From Paraburkholderia translucens (GTDB taxonomy: Bacteria; Pseudomonadota; Gammaproteobacteria; Burkholderiales; Burkholderiaceae): 64,000 nucleotides of DNA. The notes beneath the pieces were generated by a model. The model did not search any database. It saw only the letters and a list, made by a program, of their open reading frames with translations, and was not told the origin of the DNA. Below are positions 44,174 to 53,298 of the stretch, in pieces. The position numbers and the translations under genes were made by a program. The stretch is taken from contig NZ_JAJITC010000011.1 in assembly GCF_020881035.1 (NCBI RefSeq), positions 62,001 through 126,000 on the forward strand, read 5' to 3'. The first letter of the stretch is position 1. Each line of letters starts with the position of its first letter.

Positions 44174-44740
44174 TCAATGACCGTCGAAACTCGTCACCGT
44201 ATAGAGCGGCAGGCCGCCGTCGGCCAGCAGCTTCGAGCCGCCCAGCTCGGGCAGATCGACGATCGCCGCGCCTTCCACGACGACCGCGCCGAGCCGCTCG
44301 AGCAGCAGTTTGCCGGCCATCATCGTGCCGCCGGTCGCGATCAGATCGTCGATGATCACGACGCGGTCGCCCGGCTCGCACGCATCCTCGTGAATCTCGA
44401 CAGTCGCGGTACCGTATTCCAGTTCATACGATTGCGAGATCCGCTTGTACGGCAGCTTGCCCGCCTTGCGGATCGGGATGAAGCCGAGACTCAGCTCATG
44501 CGCGACGATCGGCCCGATGATGAAGCCGCGCGCATCGAGCCCGGCGATGTAGTCGAGCTTCGCGTCGATATAGCGCTGCACGAACAGGTCGATCATCACG
44601 CGCAGCGACTTCGGCTCACGCAGCAGCGGCGTGATGTCGCGGAACTGCACACCCGGCTGCGGCCAGTCGGGCACCGTGCGAATGTGACTTCTGATGTAGT
44701 CGGCCGCATCGAGCGGCGCGCTCGCGAGCGCGTTGGACAT
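44174..44740 (-). CDS. apt: Adenine phosphoribosyltransferase
   Basis: A 188-residue purine-salvage enzyme that makes AMP from adenine and PRPP. The PRPP-binding motif VVIIDDLIATGGT is near residue 127. GLDARGFIIGP and IRKAGKLPYK are typical of APRT. The ATG has GGAG seven bases upstream. It lies downstream of the KefB-type antiporter gene (80-base gap) on the same strand. Confidence 0.96.
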   Translation of the reverse strand: MSNALASAPLDAADYIRSHIRTVPDWPQPGVQFRDITPLLREPKSLRVMIDLFVQRYIDAKLDYIAGLDARGFIIGPIVAHELSLGFIPIRKAGKLPYKRISQSYELEYGTATVEIHEDACEPGDRVVIIDDLIATGGTMMAGKLLLERLGAVVVEGAAIVDLPELGGSKLLADGGLPLYTVTSFDGH

Positions 44741-44820
44741 GATGTCTCCGGATGGACCTCGACAGGTCCGGTGAAAAGCTTGAATCAGAGCCGCCCGGCA
44801 GAACGGGCCCGCGTCAGGGC

Positions 44821-46818
44821 TCAGGCCGCGGCGGCGCGGCGATGCTTCGACAGCAGCTCCTCGGCTTGCGCCAGTTGCTCGGGCAGACCGCGCAGCACCA
44901 CGATGTCGCTCGCGCGCAGTTTCGTCGACGGGTCCGGTTCGACACCGCGGATTCCGTGCCGGCGGATCGCGGTCACTTCGACGCCGAGTTCGAACAGACC
45001 CAGTTCGGCGAGCGTGCGGCCCACCGCGTCGGCGCTCTCGTCGACCGGCACCGATTGTAGCCGCACCTGCTCATGGCCGTCGTCGTCGTCGATGTCGTCG
45101 GCGCCGTGGAAATAGCCGCGCAGCAGCGAGTAGCGTTCGTCGCGCATCTCCTCGACACGCCGCACCACGCGCCGCATCGGCACGCCCATCACGACGAGCG
45201 TGTGCGACGCGAGCATCAGGCTGCCCTCGACGATCTCCGGAATCACCTCCGTCGCGCCGGCGGCGAGCAGTTTCTCCAGATCGGCGTCGTCGACGGTGCG
45301 CACGATCACCGGCAGCGTCGGCTCCATGTCGTGAATGTTGTGCAGCACCCGCATCGCCGACGGCGTGTTCGCGTACGTGATCGCGATCGCGCCGGCGCGA
45401 TGCAAGCCCGCGGCCAGCAGCGACTCGCGCCGACCCGCGTCGCCGAACACGACCGATTCGCCGGCCGCCGCGGCCGCCGCGACACGGTCGGGATCGAGGT
45501 CGAGCGCGACATAGGAGAGCCCTTCGTGCTCGAGCATGCGCGCGAGGTTCTGCCCGGCGCGGCCATAGCCGCAGATGATCACATGGCCGCTCTGCTTGAG
45601 GCTTTGCGTGGCGATGCGCGTCATCTGCAACGACTGCATCATCCATTCGGTCGACGAAAGCCGCAGCACGACGCGGTCCGCGTTCTGGATCATGAACGGC
45701 GCGGCGAGCATCGATAGCAGCATCGAGGCGAGAATCGCCTGCAACAGCGTCGCGTCGACCAGATGCCGGTCGAGAATCAGGTTCAGCAGCACGAAGCCGA
45801 ACTCGCCCGCCTGCGCGAGACCGATGCCGGTGCGCATCGCGACGCCGGGCGTCGCGCCGAAAAGCCGCGCGAGGCCGGTGATCATCACCGCCTTCAGCAG
45901 CACGGGGCCGATGAAAAAGGCCAGCACGACGAGCGGATGCTCCCAGATCACGCGCGGGTTGAGCAGCATGCCGGTCGTCACGAAGAAGAGCCCGAGCAGC
46001 ACGTCGCGAAACGGCTTGATGTCCTCCTCCACCTGATGCCGGTACGGCGTCTCGGCGATCAGCATGCCGGCGATGAACGCGCCGAGCGCGAGCGACAGCC
46101 CGAATTTGTCGGTGATGAACGCGGCGCCGAGCGTCACCAGCAGCAGATTGAGGACGAACAGCTCCTGCGAGCGGCGCCGCGCGACCACGTTGAACCAGCG
46201 CGTCATGACGCTCTGCCCGACGATCAGGAGCAGCGCGAGCGCCACGACGATCTTGATCGCCGCGACGCCGAGCGCGCTGACCAGATTCTCCGAGCGGCCG
46301 CCGAGCGCCGAAATGATGATCAAGAGCGGCACGACCGCCAGATCCTGAAACAGCAGCACGCCGAAGATATTGCGGCCGTGCTCGGTTTCGATTTCGAGCC
46401 GCTCCGCGAGCATCTTGCTGACGATCGCCGTCGATGACATCGCCAGCGCGCCGCCGAGTGCGATACACGCCTGCCAGGTGATATGCACCCAGCGCTCGAG
46501 CACGAACCCGAGCGATACCGCCACCGCGACAGTGCCGAGCACCTGCAGCAAGCCGAGTCCGAATACGAGCCGGTGCATCGTGCGCAGCTTGGCGAGCGAA
46601 AACTCGAGTCCGATCGAGAACATCAGGAATACGACGCCGAATTCAGCGAGATTCTGCGCGCCCCCCGAATCGGGAACCAGTCCGAGCGCATGCGGCCCGA
46701 CGACGATGCCGACCGTCAGGTAGCCGAGCATCGGCGGCAGATTCAGGAAGCGAAAGATCACCACGCCCACTACCGATGCCAGCAGCAGAAACAGCGTCAT
46801 TTCGAGCGGGGAAATCAT
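44821..46818 (-). CDS. KefB/YbaL-type CPA2 cation:proton antiporter
   Basis: A 665-residue inner-membrane antiporter. The Na_H_exchanger domain (12-13 helices) covers about 1-385. A TrkA-N nucleotide-binding domain follows (about 412-530, with IICGYGRAGQNLARML), then a TrkA-C domain (about 575-655). It exchanges K+ (or Na+) for H+ under ligand control by the RCK domain. I chose the ATG at 46818; ATG 46800 is possible and longer frames are not supported. It is divergent from kdsD. Glutathione gating, as in KefB/KefC, cannot be judged. Confidence 0.9.
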   Translation of the reverse strand: MISPLEMTLFLLLASVVGVVIFRFLNLPPMLGYLTVGIVVGPHALGLVPDSGGAQNLAEFGVVFLMFSIGLEFSLAKLRTMHRLVFGLGLLQVLGTVAVAVSLGFVLERWVHITWQACIALGGALAMSSTAIVSKMLAERLEIETEHGRNIFGVLLFQDLAVVPLLIIISALGGRSENLVSALGVAAIKIVVALALLLIVGQSVMTRWFNVVARRRSQELFVLNLLLVTLGAAFITDKFGLSLALGAFIAGMLIAETPYRHQVEEDIKPFRDVLLGLFFVTTGMLLNPRVIWEHPLVVLAFFIGPVLLKAVMITGLARLFGATPGVAMRTGIGLAQAGEFGFVLLNLILDRHLVDATLLQAILASMLLSMLAAPFMIQNADRVVLRLSSTEWMMQSLQMTRIATQSLKQSGHVIICGYGRAGQNLARMLEHEGLSYVALDLDPDRVAAAAAAGESVVFGDAGRRESLLAAGLHRAGAIAITYANTPSAMRVLHNIHDMEPTLPVIVRTVDDADLEKLLAAGATEVIPEIVEGSLMLASHTLVVMGVPMRRVVRRVEEMRDERYSLLRGYFHGADDIDDDDGHEQVRLQSVPVDESADAVGRTLAELGLFELGVEVTAIRRHGIRGVEPDPSTKLRASDIVVLRGLPEQLAQAEELLSKHRRAAAA

Positions 46819-47019
46819 CGGCAAAAACGCATGGGTGAAGCGTCCTCGTTCGTCAGCGGAATCACGCACGAGAACGCCGTGCGACTTGGTTGATGGGGCC
46901 GGCAAAAAGCCGCTAAAGAGCGGCAAAGCGGCCGAAAATGGGATTCTCGACAGGCCGATGCGGACAGCGGCCCAGCGCTGGCTCAGCGCTGTAGGCCCGG
47001 CGCGGCGAACAGGCGCCTT

Positions 47020-47028
47020 TGCTATACT
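47020..47028 (+). promoter_or_regulatory. Extended -10 element of kdsD
   Basis: TGCTATACT fits the extended -10 consensus (TGnTATAAT). A start of transcription about seven bases downstream would fall on or next to the kdsD ATG at 47035, so the message may be leaderless. No good -35 element is present, which is common for extended -10 promoters. Confidence 0.45.
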
Positions 47029-47034
47029 CCGCGC

Positions 47035-48018
47035 ATGATAGCGAAAATCAATGGCGACAGGGCACTCGCGCTTGCGCGTGACGTGCTCGATATCGAAGCG
47101 GACGCTGTGCGCGCGCTTCGCGACCAGCTCGACGGCGATTTCGTCGGTGCGGTCGATCACATCCTGAGTTGCCGTGGACGCGTGGTTGTCTCCGGCATCG
47201 GCAAGTCCGGCCACATAGCCCGCAAGCTCGCGGCCACGCTGGCGAGCACCGGCACGCCCGCGTTCTTCGTGCATCCCGCGGAAGCGAGTCATGGCGACCT
47301 CGGCATGGTCACCGCCGACGACGTCTTCCTCGCGCTATCCAATTCCGGCGAAACCGAAGAGTTGATGGCGATCCTGCCGCTCATCAAGCGGATCGGCGCA
47401 AAGCTGATCGCGATGACGGGCCGCCCGGGCTCCAGCCTCGCGCGGCTCGCCGATGTGCATCTGAATTCCGGCGTCGCGAAGGAAGCCTGCCCGATGAATC
47501 TCGCGCCCACCGCCAGCACTACCGCCGCGCTCGCGCTCGGCGACGCGCTTGCGGTCGCGGTGCTCGACGCGCGCGGCTTCGGCCGTGACGACTTCGCTCG
47601 CTCGCATCCCGGTGGCGCGCTCGGCCGGCGCCTGCTGACCTACGTGCGCGACGTCATGCGCACCGGCGACCAGTTGCCGCAGGTCACACCCGAGGCGACC
47701 GTTCGCGATGCCCTCTTTCAGCTGACGGCCAAGCGCATGGGCATGACCGCGATCGTCGACCGCGAGGGCCGTGTGACGGGCATCTTCACGGACGGCGACC
47801 TGCGCCGCGTGCTTGAACGCGACGGCGATTTCCGTCAATTGCCGATTGCCTCGGTCATGACCGCCGGCCCGCGTACGATCGGTCCAGACCATCTCGCGGT
47901 CGAAGCCGTGGAACTCATGGAGCGCTATCGCATCAATCAGATGCTGGTCGTCGACGAAAAGGGCACGCTGATCGGCGCGCTCAACATGCACGACCTGTTT
48001 TCGAAGAAGGTGATCTGA
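47035..48018 (+). CDS. kdsD: KdsD, arabinose-5-phosphate isomerase
   Basis: A 327-residue isomerase that makes D-arabinose 5-phosphate from ribulose 5-phosphate, the first step to Kdo. A SIS domain (about 35-170) carries SGIGKSGHIARKLAATLAS. Two CBS domains follow (about 205-260 and 270-325). The length matches E. coli KdsD. No ribosome site is visible before the ATG, which lies just after a -10 element. Its stop overlaps the kdsC start. It is the first gene of the Kdo/Lpt unit. Confidence 0.95.
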   Translation: MIAKINGDRALALARDVLDIEADAVRALRDQLDGDFVGAVDHILSCRGRVVVSGIGKSGHIARKLAATLASTGTPAFFVHPAEASHGDLGMVTADDVFLALSNSGETEELMAILPLIKRIGAKLIAMTGRPGSSLARLADVHLNSGVAKEACPMNLAPTASTTAALALGDALAVAVLDARGFGRDDFARSHPGGALGRRLLTYVRDVMRTGDQLPQVTPEATVRDALFQLTAKRMGMTAIVDREGRVTGIFTDGDLRRVLERDGDFRQLPIASVMTAGPRTIGPDHLAVEAVELMERYRINQMLVVDEKGTLIGALNMHDLFSKKVI

Positions 48019-48578
48019 TGGCCGTTGCCCCTCCTACCGCTACTGAACGCGCAAGCCGCGTGAAGCTGATGATTTTCGACGTCGATGGCGTGCTGACCGA
48101 CGGCGGCCTGCTGTTCACCGCGGAAGGCGACACGATGAAAGGCTTCAACTCGATGGACGGCCACGGCATGAAGCTGTTGCGCCAGGCAGGCATCGAAACG
48201 GCGATCATCACCGGGCGCAAGTCGGGCATCGTGGCGGCGCGGGTGAAAGAAATGAACATCGCGCACGTGTACCAGGGCGTGCAGGACAAGCCGGCGGCAT
48301 TCGCCGACCTGCTGCAGCAAACCGGCCTCACCGCCGAGGACTGCGGCTACATGGGCGACGACTGGGTCGATCTCGCGGTGATGCTGCGCGTCGGCTTTGC
48401 GGCCGCGCCGGCTAATTCGCATCCCGAGGTGATCGCGCGCGCGCACTGGGTCAGCGAGGCGCGCGGCGGCCACGGCGCGGCGCGCGAAGTGTGCGACACG
48501 CTGCTGCGCGCACAGCACAAATATGAAGCACTGCTTGCGGCGGCGTGTAGCGGCGAGCAACGAGGTCTCGTGGGATGA
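48018..48578 (+). CDS. kdsC: KdsC, Kdo-8-phosphate phosphatase
   Basis: A 186-residue HAD-family phosphatase that removes the phosphate from Kdo 8-phosphate. The nucleophile is in MIFDVDGVLTDGGL near residue 17-30; the threonine motif is in IITGRKSG; the acidic metal motif is in YMGDDWVDLAVM. The start codon overlaps the kdsD stop by one base. Its stop overlaps the lptC start (ATGA). Confidence 0.95.
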   Translation: MAVAPPTATERASRVKLMIFDVDGVLTDGGLLFTAEGDTMKGFNSMDGHGMKLLRQAGIETAIITGRKSGIVAARVKEMNIAHVYQGVQDKPAAFADLLQQTGLTAEDCGYMGDDWVDLAVMLRVGFAAAPANSHPEVIARAHWVSEARGGHGAAREVCDTLLRAQHKYEALLAAACSGEQRGLVG

Positions 48579-49162
48579 ACCAGTTTCGCCTGACTTCGCT
48601 GATCCCGCTCATCGCAATGGCGGCGCTCGCCGGCATCACGTGGTGGCTGCTGCAAGCCACCATGCCGCGCAAGACCGACAACGAGATCCGCCCGAAGGAG
48701 CACACGCCGGACTACTTCGCCGACAACTTCTCCGTGTCCGAACTCGACCAGTCGGGCACGACGCAGTACCGGCTGACCGCACAGTCGTTGATCCACTATG
48801 AGGACGACGAAATGAGCGATCTCGTCAAGCCGGCGATGCGCGCGTTCCAGCCCGGCAAGCCGATCGTCACCGCGACCGGCGACACCGGCACGGTCAACGC
48901 CGACGCTTCGATCGTCAATCTGTACGAGAATGCGCGCATCCTGCGCGCGCCCGGTGGTGGCGATCCGCAGATGCAAGCCGATTCCGAGCATTTCAGGGTC
49001 CTCGTCAACGACGATGTGATCGAGACTGAAAAGCCAGTTAAACTTCAGCGCGGCATGTCGGTGATGACTGCCAGCGGCATGAAATACAACAATGTCACCC
49101 GGTTTATGCAGCTGTTCGGCAATGTAAGAGGCGCAATCGCCGCGTCCGATTCCGGCCACTGA
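48575..49162 (+). CDS. lptC: LptC, LPS export periplasmic bridge component
   Basis: A 195-residue LptC: one N-terminal membrane helix (about 5-26), then a periplasmic beta-jellyroll. It takes LPS from LptBFG and hands it to LptA. DYFADNFSVSELDQSGTTQY near residue 46 is typical. It starts inside the end of kdsC (ATGA). Confidence 0.92.
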   Translation: MNQFRLTSLIPLIAMAALAGITWWLLQATMPRKTDNEIRPKEHTPDYFADNFSVSELDQSGTTQYRLTAQSLIHYEDDEMSDLVKPAMRAFQPGKPIVTATGDTGTVNADASIVNLYENARILRAPGGGDPQMQADSEHFRVLVNDDVIETEKPVKLQRGMSVMTASGMKYNNVTRFMQLFGNVRGAIAASDSGH

Positions 49163-49201
49163 TCCAGCGCATACCGGGTAATCCATTCCAGGCGTGACTG
49201 C

Positions 49202-49873
49202 ATGAACCAATCGTTCCTCCGTTTTGATACCGGCCGCTCGCGCGCGCTGTCCGCGTGCCGCGCCGGACTCGCTGCGCTCGTCGTCGCGCTGCCGCTCGTC
49301 GGCTTCGCGCCGCTCGCGCACGCAGACCGCGCCGACAAGGACAAGCCGCTAAACATCGAAGCGGACAACATGACTTATGACGACCTGCGGCAGGTCAGCG
49401 TCTTTACCGGCCACGTGGTCGCGACCAAAGGGACCATCCTGATCAAGGCCGATCGCGTCGAAGTGTCGCAAGACCCGCAGGGCTACCAGTTCGCGACCGG
49501 CACCTCCAGCGGCAGCAATCTGTCGTATTTCCGCCAGAAGCGCGAAGGGCTCGACGAATACATCGAAGGTACGGCCGTCCGTATCGACTACGACGGCAAG
49601 CGGGATCTGACCACGCTGACCACCAACGCGACTGTGCGCCGCCTGCAGAGCATGACGACGCTGCTCGACCAGGTGCACGGCAGCGTAATCACCTACGACG
49701 GCCAGAATGACTTCTATACCGCGAAGGCGGGCAAGGACGTCGCCGGTCCGGGCAACCCGACCGGGCGCGTGCGCGCGATGCTGACACCCCGCAACGCCGG
49801 CGCCGCGCCGCTGACCGGCGCGTCGGCCGCGCTCACGCCGTCCAACTCGATCCAGGGAGTGCCGAACGAGTGA
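49202..49873 (+). CDS. lptA: LptA, LPS transport periplasmic protein
   Basis: A 223-residue periplasmic protein. The signal peptide is about 1-40 (cut near APLAHA/DR; long and arginine-rich at first). An OstA/LptA beta-jellyroll follows (about 45-165; KPLNIEADNMTYDDL). It forms the oligomeric bridge that carries LPS across the periplasm. A C-terminal alanine-rich tail is longer than in E. coli. The stop overlaps the lptB start. Confidence 0.93.
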   Translation: MNQSFLRFDTGRSRALSACRAGLAALVVALPLVGFAPLAHADRADKDKPLNIEADNMTYDDLRQVSVFTGHVVATKGTILIKADRVEVSQDPQGYQFATGTSSGSNLSYFRQKREGLDEYIEGTAVRIDYDGKRDLTTLTTNATVRRLQSMTTLLDQVHGSVITYDGQNDFYTAKAGKDVAGPGNPTGRVRAMLTPRNAGAAPLTGASAALTPSNSIQGVPNE

Positions 49874-50667
49874 GCACCATCAGCAGCACCATCGCGCCCC
49901 TCCCCCACCGCAAGCCGGCCGGCACCAGCAGCTCGCTGGTCGTGCGCAATCTGAAGAAGCGCTATGGGTCGCGCACGGTCGTCAAGGACGTGTCGCTCGA
50001 CGTGAAGAGCGGGGAGGTGGTCGGTCTGCTCGGCCCGAACGGCGCCGGCAAAACCACGTCGTTCTACATGATCGTCGGCCTCGTGCCTCTCGATGCCGGC
50101 GAAATCGATCTCGACGGCAAATCGATCAGCCTGCTGCCCATTCATAAACGCGCGTCGCTCGGCCTGTCGTATCTGCCGCAGGAAGCGTCGGTGTTCCGTA
50201 AGCTAAGCGTCGAGCAGAATATTCGCGCGGTGCTGGAACTGCAGCACGAGGAAAACGGCAAGCGCCTCAGCAAAGAGGCGATTACATCACGCACCGAAGC
50301 GCTGCTCGACGAACTGCAGATCGCGCATCTGCGTGAAAATCCGGCGCTGTCGCTGTCCGGCGGCGAGCGTCGCCGGGTTGAAATTGCGCGCGCGCTGGCA
50401 ACCAACCCGAGCTTCATTCTGCTCGACGAGCCGTTTGCCGGCGTCGATCCGATCGCGGTTCTGGAAATCCAGAAGATCGTCAAGTTTCTGAAGCAGCGCA
50501 ATATCGGCGTCCTGATTACCGACCACAACGTGCGCGAAACGCTCGGCATCTGCGACCACGCGTACATCATCAGCGACGGCAGCGTGCTGGCCGCCGGTGC
50601 GCCCAGCGACATCATCGAAAACGAGAGCGTGCGACGCGTCTATCTGGGCGAGCACTTCCGCATGTAA
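49870..50667 (+). CDS. lptB: LptB, LPS export ABC ATPase
   Basis: A 265-residue ATPase of the LptB2FG exporter. Walker A is GPNGAGKTTSF near residue 57; the signature is LSGGERRRVEIARAL near residue 159; Walker B is FILLDEPFAGVDPIA. A serine-rich N-terminal extension of about 22 residues precedes the usual start. It begins with GTG overlapping the lptA stop (GTGA). A terminator follows before rpoN. Confidence 0.95.
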   Translation: MSTISSTIAPLPHRKPAGTSSSLVVRNLKKRYGSRTVVKDVSLDVKSGEVVGLLGPNGAGKTTSFYMIVGLVPLDAGEIDLDGKSISLLPIHKRASLGLSYLPQEASVFRKLSVEQNIRAVLELQHEENGKRLSKEAITSRTEALLDELQIAHLRENPALSLSGGERRRVEIARALATNPSFILLDEPFAGVDPIAVLEIQKIVKFLKQRNIGVLITDHNVRETLGICDHAYIISDGSVLAAGAPSDIIENESVRRVYLGEHFRM

Positions 50668-50674
50668 GCACGCA

Positions 50675-50721
50675 CGGCGTCCCCCGTGCCGCAAGCTCGC
50701 GGGGCCGGGGACGCCGTTTTT
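50675..50721 (+). terminator. Terminator between lptB and rpoN
   Basis: CGGCGTCCCC (50675-50684) pairs with GGGGACGCCG (50707-50716), followed by TTTTT (50717-50721). The loop of 22 bases can form its own GC-rich pairing. It lies just after lptB and could end or attenuate the Kdo/Lpt transcript. Confidence 0.8.
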
Positions 50722-50831
50722 GCGGCACCCGCACATCCCGTTTTCAGGCGGCGCAGGCTGGCGCCGCGCGCCGATTGGGCGTATCTGCAAATTGCGAGTG
50801 CCGCAAGGTATCGCGGTCGTGGCAAACTCTC

Positions 50832-50837
50832 TACAAT
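50832..50837 (+). promoter_or_regulatory. Possible -10 element of rpoN
   Basis: TACAAT lies 16 bases before the rpoN ATG at 50853. A start near 50844 would leave a short leader with no clear ribosome site. No good -35 element at 16-18 bases upstream. Confidence 0.35.
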
Positions 50838-50852
50838 GAATCTCAACTTGCC

Positions 50853-52370
50853 ATGAAAGCCAGCCTCCAACTCCGCCTATCGCAGCATCTTGCGCTGACG
50901 CCGCAACTGCAACAGTCCATCCGGCTGCTGCAGCTGTCGACGCTCGAATTGCAGCAGGAAGTCGCCATGGCGATCTCGCAGAATCCGCTCCTGGAAAACG
51001 AAGACGAGTGGATAGCGAGCCCGTTGCGAGTGGCGGCCGACGGTTCCGTGATCGCCCAGACGCCAGGCTCCTCAGCGCCGGTCGATCCGATGGCCGGCAA
51101 CGGCTCGGCGTCGCCCGAGAGCTCCGGCGAGCGCGCCGAAAGCGGCGAACCTCAGAGTGTCGACGAATACAACGGCCTCGGCGGCGACGGCGGCGGCGAT
51201 TCGTCGCAGTGGAACCTCGACGACTACGGCCGATCCGGCAACGCGTCAGACGACGACGACCTGCCTCCCCTGCAAATCCACGAATCGAGCACGTCGCTGC
51301 GAGATCACCTGATGGCGCAACTGCGCGTCACCCAGGCGAGCCCGCGCGACCGCGCGCTCATCACGTTCCTGATCGAATCGCTCGACGACGACGGCTATCT
51401 CGCCGCGACGCTCGAAGAAGTGCTGGCTGACCTGCCCGAAGAACTCGAAGTCGATGTCGACGAACTGAATGCTGCGCTTGCGCTGCTGCATAGCTTCGAC
51501 CCGCCGGGAGTCGGCGCGCGGTCCGCGTCCGAATGTCTGAAGCTGCAATTGCTGCGGCTCGATCCATCGCCCACGCGCACACTCGCGCTAGACATTGTCG
51601 GCCATTACCTGGAGCTGCTTGCCGCGCGCGATTTCACGCGCTTGCGCAAGCACCTGAAGGCCAGCGACGACGAACTGCGTGATGCGCACGTGCTCATCCG
51701 TTCGCTCGAACCCTTTCCGGGCGCCGCCTACGGCAAGGCCGAAGCGGACTACGTGGTGCCCGACATCATGGTGCGCAAAACAGCACAGGGCTGGCAAGCG
51801 GAACTGAATCCCGAGGTGGTGCCGAAGCTGCGCATCAACCATCTGTACGCGAATATTCTGCGCAATAACCGCGGCGATCCGGGCAGCGGTTCGTTGCGCC
51901 AGCAACTTCAGGAAGCACGCTGGCTGATCAAAAACATCCAGCAGCGATTCGAGACGATCCTGCGAGTTGCGCAGGCTATCGTCGAGCGTCAAAAGAGCTT
52001 TTTTGTGCATGGCGAAATCGCCATGCGCCCCTTGGTTTTGCGGGAAATAGCTGATACGCTGGACCTACACGAGTCGACTGTCTCGCGTGTGACAACCGGT
52101 AAATACATGCTGACCCCATTCGGGACGCTGGAATTCAAGTACTTTTTCGGCTCGCACGTTTCGACAGACACCGGCGGCGCGGCCTCCTCCACGGCCATTC
52201 GAGCGCTGATCAAACAACTGATAGGAGCGGAAAACCCGAAATCGCCTCTTTCAGACAGTCGCATAGCCGAACTGCTGGCGGAACAGGGCTTCGTGGTCGC
52301 ACGTCGTACCGTTGCGAAATACCGTGAGGCGCTCAAGATCCCGGCAGTCAACCTGCGCAAGTCTCTGTAG
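50853..52370 (+). CDS. rpoN: RNA polymerase sigma-54 factor
   Basis: A 505-residue sigma-54. The glutamine/leucine-rich activator region covers about 1-55 (QLRLSQHLALTPQLQQSI). An acidic glycine/serine-rich linker follows (about 60-140). The core-binding domain, an HTH and the C-terminal RpoN box ARRTVAKYRE near residue 483 are all present. It directs transcription of nitrogen, motility and other genes with activator ATPases. The order rpoN-hpf-ptsN is standard. Confidence 0.97.
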   Translation: MKASLQLRLSQHLALTPQLQQSIRLLQLSTLELQQEVAMAISQNPLLENEDEWIASPLRVAADGSVIAQTPGSSAPVDPMAGNGSASPESSGERAESGEPQSVDEYNGLGGDGGGDSSQWNLDDYGRSGNASDDDDLPPLQIHESSTSLRDHLMAQLRVTQASPRDRALITFLIESLDDDGYLAATLEEVLADLPEELEVDVDELNAALALLHSFDPPGVGARSASECLKLQLLRLDPSPTRTLALDIVGHYLELLAARDFTRLRKHLKASDDELRDAHVLIRSLEPFPGAAYGKAEADYVVPDIMVRKTAQGWQAELNPEVVPKLRINHLYANILRNNRGDPGSGSLRQQLQEARWLIKNIQQRFETILRVAQAIVERQKSFFVHGEIAMRPLVLREIADTLDLHESTVSRVTTGKYMLTPFGTLEFKYFFGSHVSTDTGGAASSTAIRALIKQLIGAENPKSPLSDSRIAELLAEQGFVVARRTVAKYREALKIPAVNLRKSL

Positions 52371-52540
52371 CCCGTCGCGTTTTGCAGCGGGCATTTACCG
52401 GCCGCTCCGCACCTGGCGGACAGGCCGGCCGCTGCGACCTGCCAGATGTCCGTCACCGGGGGGCGACACAGGCAAGCCGTCAGATCGACCGGACCTTTGT
52501 CATTGTGCGGACCAAGCGGCCATTAGCTTGGAGAAGCACT

Positions 52541-52897
52541 ATGAATCTCAAGATCAGTGGACACCACCTCGAAGTAACGCCTGCGTTGCGCGAATACGTG
52601 ATCACCAAACTGGACAGGGTGCTAAGACATTTCGATCAGGTCATCGACGGCAGTGTGGTCCTCTCGGTCGACAACCATAAGGAAAAGGAGAAGCGTCAAA
52701 AGGTGGAAATCAACCTCCACCTGAAGGGTAAGGATATCTTCATCGAGAGTTGTGACAGCGATTTGTACGCTGCGATCGATCTGATGATCGACAAGCTCGA
52801 CAGGCAGGTGATACGCCACAAGGATCGTCTGCAAGGCCATCAGCACGAAGCGATCAAATATCAGCCGGCGACCCCACAAGAGGTGCCGCCGCAATAG
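52541..52897 (+). CDS. hpf: Ribosome hibernation-promoting factor, short form
   Basis: A 118-residue HPF/YfiA-type protein that binds the small ribosomal subunit in stationary phase and dimerises or silences ribosomes. Start MNLKISGHHLEVTPALREYV and the segment LYAAIDLMIDKLDRQV are typical. The chain ends soon after the S30AE domain, so it is the short form. The ATG has GGAG nine bases upstream. A terminator follows, which separates it from ptsN. Confidence 0.95.
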   Translation: MNLKISGHHLEVTPALREYVITKLDRVLRHFDQVIDGSVVLSVDNHKEKEKRQKVEINLHLKGKDIFIESCDSDLYAAIDLMIDKLDRQVIRHKDRLQGHQHEAIKYQPATPQEVPPQ

Positions 52898-52938
52898 GAG
52901 AAATTAGAGGGAATTCCTCATTTCCCCTGAGCTCGTCA

Positions 52939-52963
52939 AACCGCCCGCGACCGGGCGGTTTTT
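52939..52963 (+). terminator. Rho-independent terminator after hpf
   Basis: AACCGCCCG (52939-52947) pairs with CGGGCGGTT (52952-52960) around a CGAC loop, with TTTTT at 52959-52963. Confidence 0.92.
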
Positions 52964-53125
52964 CGTTTCGGCCCGCGGTTTGCGCTCACCGCCGCCGCGC
53001 CTTGTCGAGGCCGCTTTCGACCGTTTCCCGCACACGTTTGCGCAGCGCGACATGCGCCGCTTCGCAAGCGGCAAAAACCTGATATGCATGGATGGCGCGC
53101 CGCACCATCGGCTGTCACCCTGATC

Positions 53126-53131
53126 TATAAT
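53126..53131 (+). promoter_or_regulatory. Possible -10 of the ptsN-hprK unit
   Basis: A perfect TATAAT, but the expected -35 position is weak. It would give a leader of about 160 bases before ptsN. Confidence 0.35.
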
Positions 53132-53298
53132 GTTCCAGTTGCCATCGGGGTCAAGCCAGTTCTGATGAAGTATGGCCGGCCAAAGTCGCACGCTTTTGCG
53201 ATCGACTCTCACCGCCAGTCTTCGCCAGCATCGAACGAATGGAACGCCACTCAACCGCCCCGGTGGGGAGAACTCAGGCCACGTTTTCGCCTGTCAAA

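Larger units (their letters stand above)
52898..53298. other. Intergenic region between hpf and ptsN
   Basis: A 401-base gap. It holds a strong terminator (52939-52963) and a TATAAT hexamer (53126-53131). A minus-strand open frame of 116 codons covers most of it but matches no family and overlaps the terminator, so it is not called as a gene. Confidence 0.55.

Noticed and set aside
52904..53254. Minus-strand open frame of 116 codons between hpf and ptsN
   Set aside because: Overlaps the hpf terminator, has no convincing ribosome site and no family resemblance.
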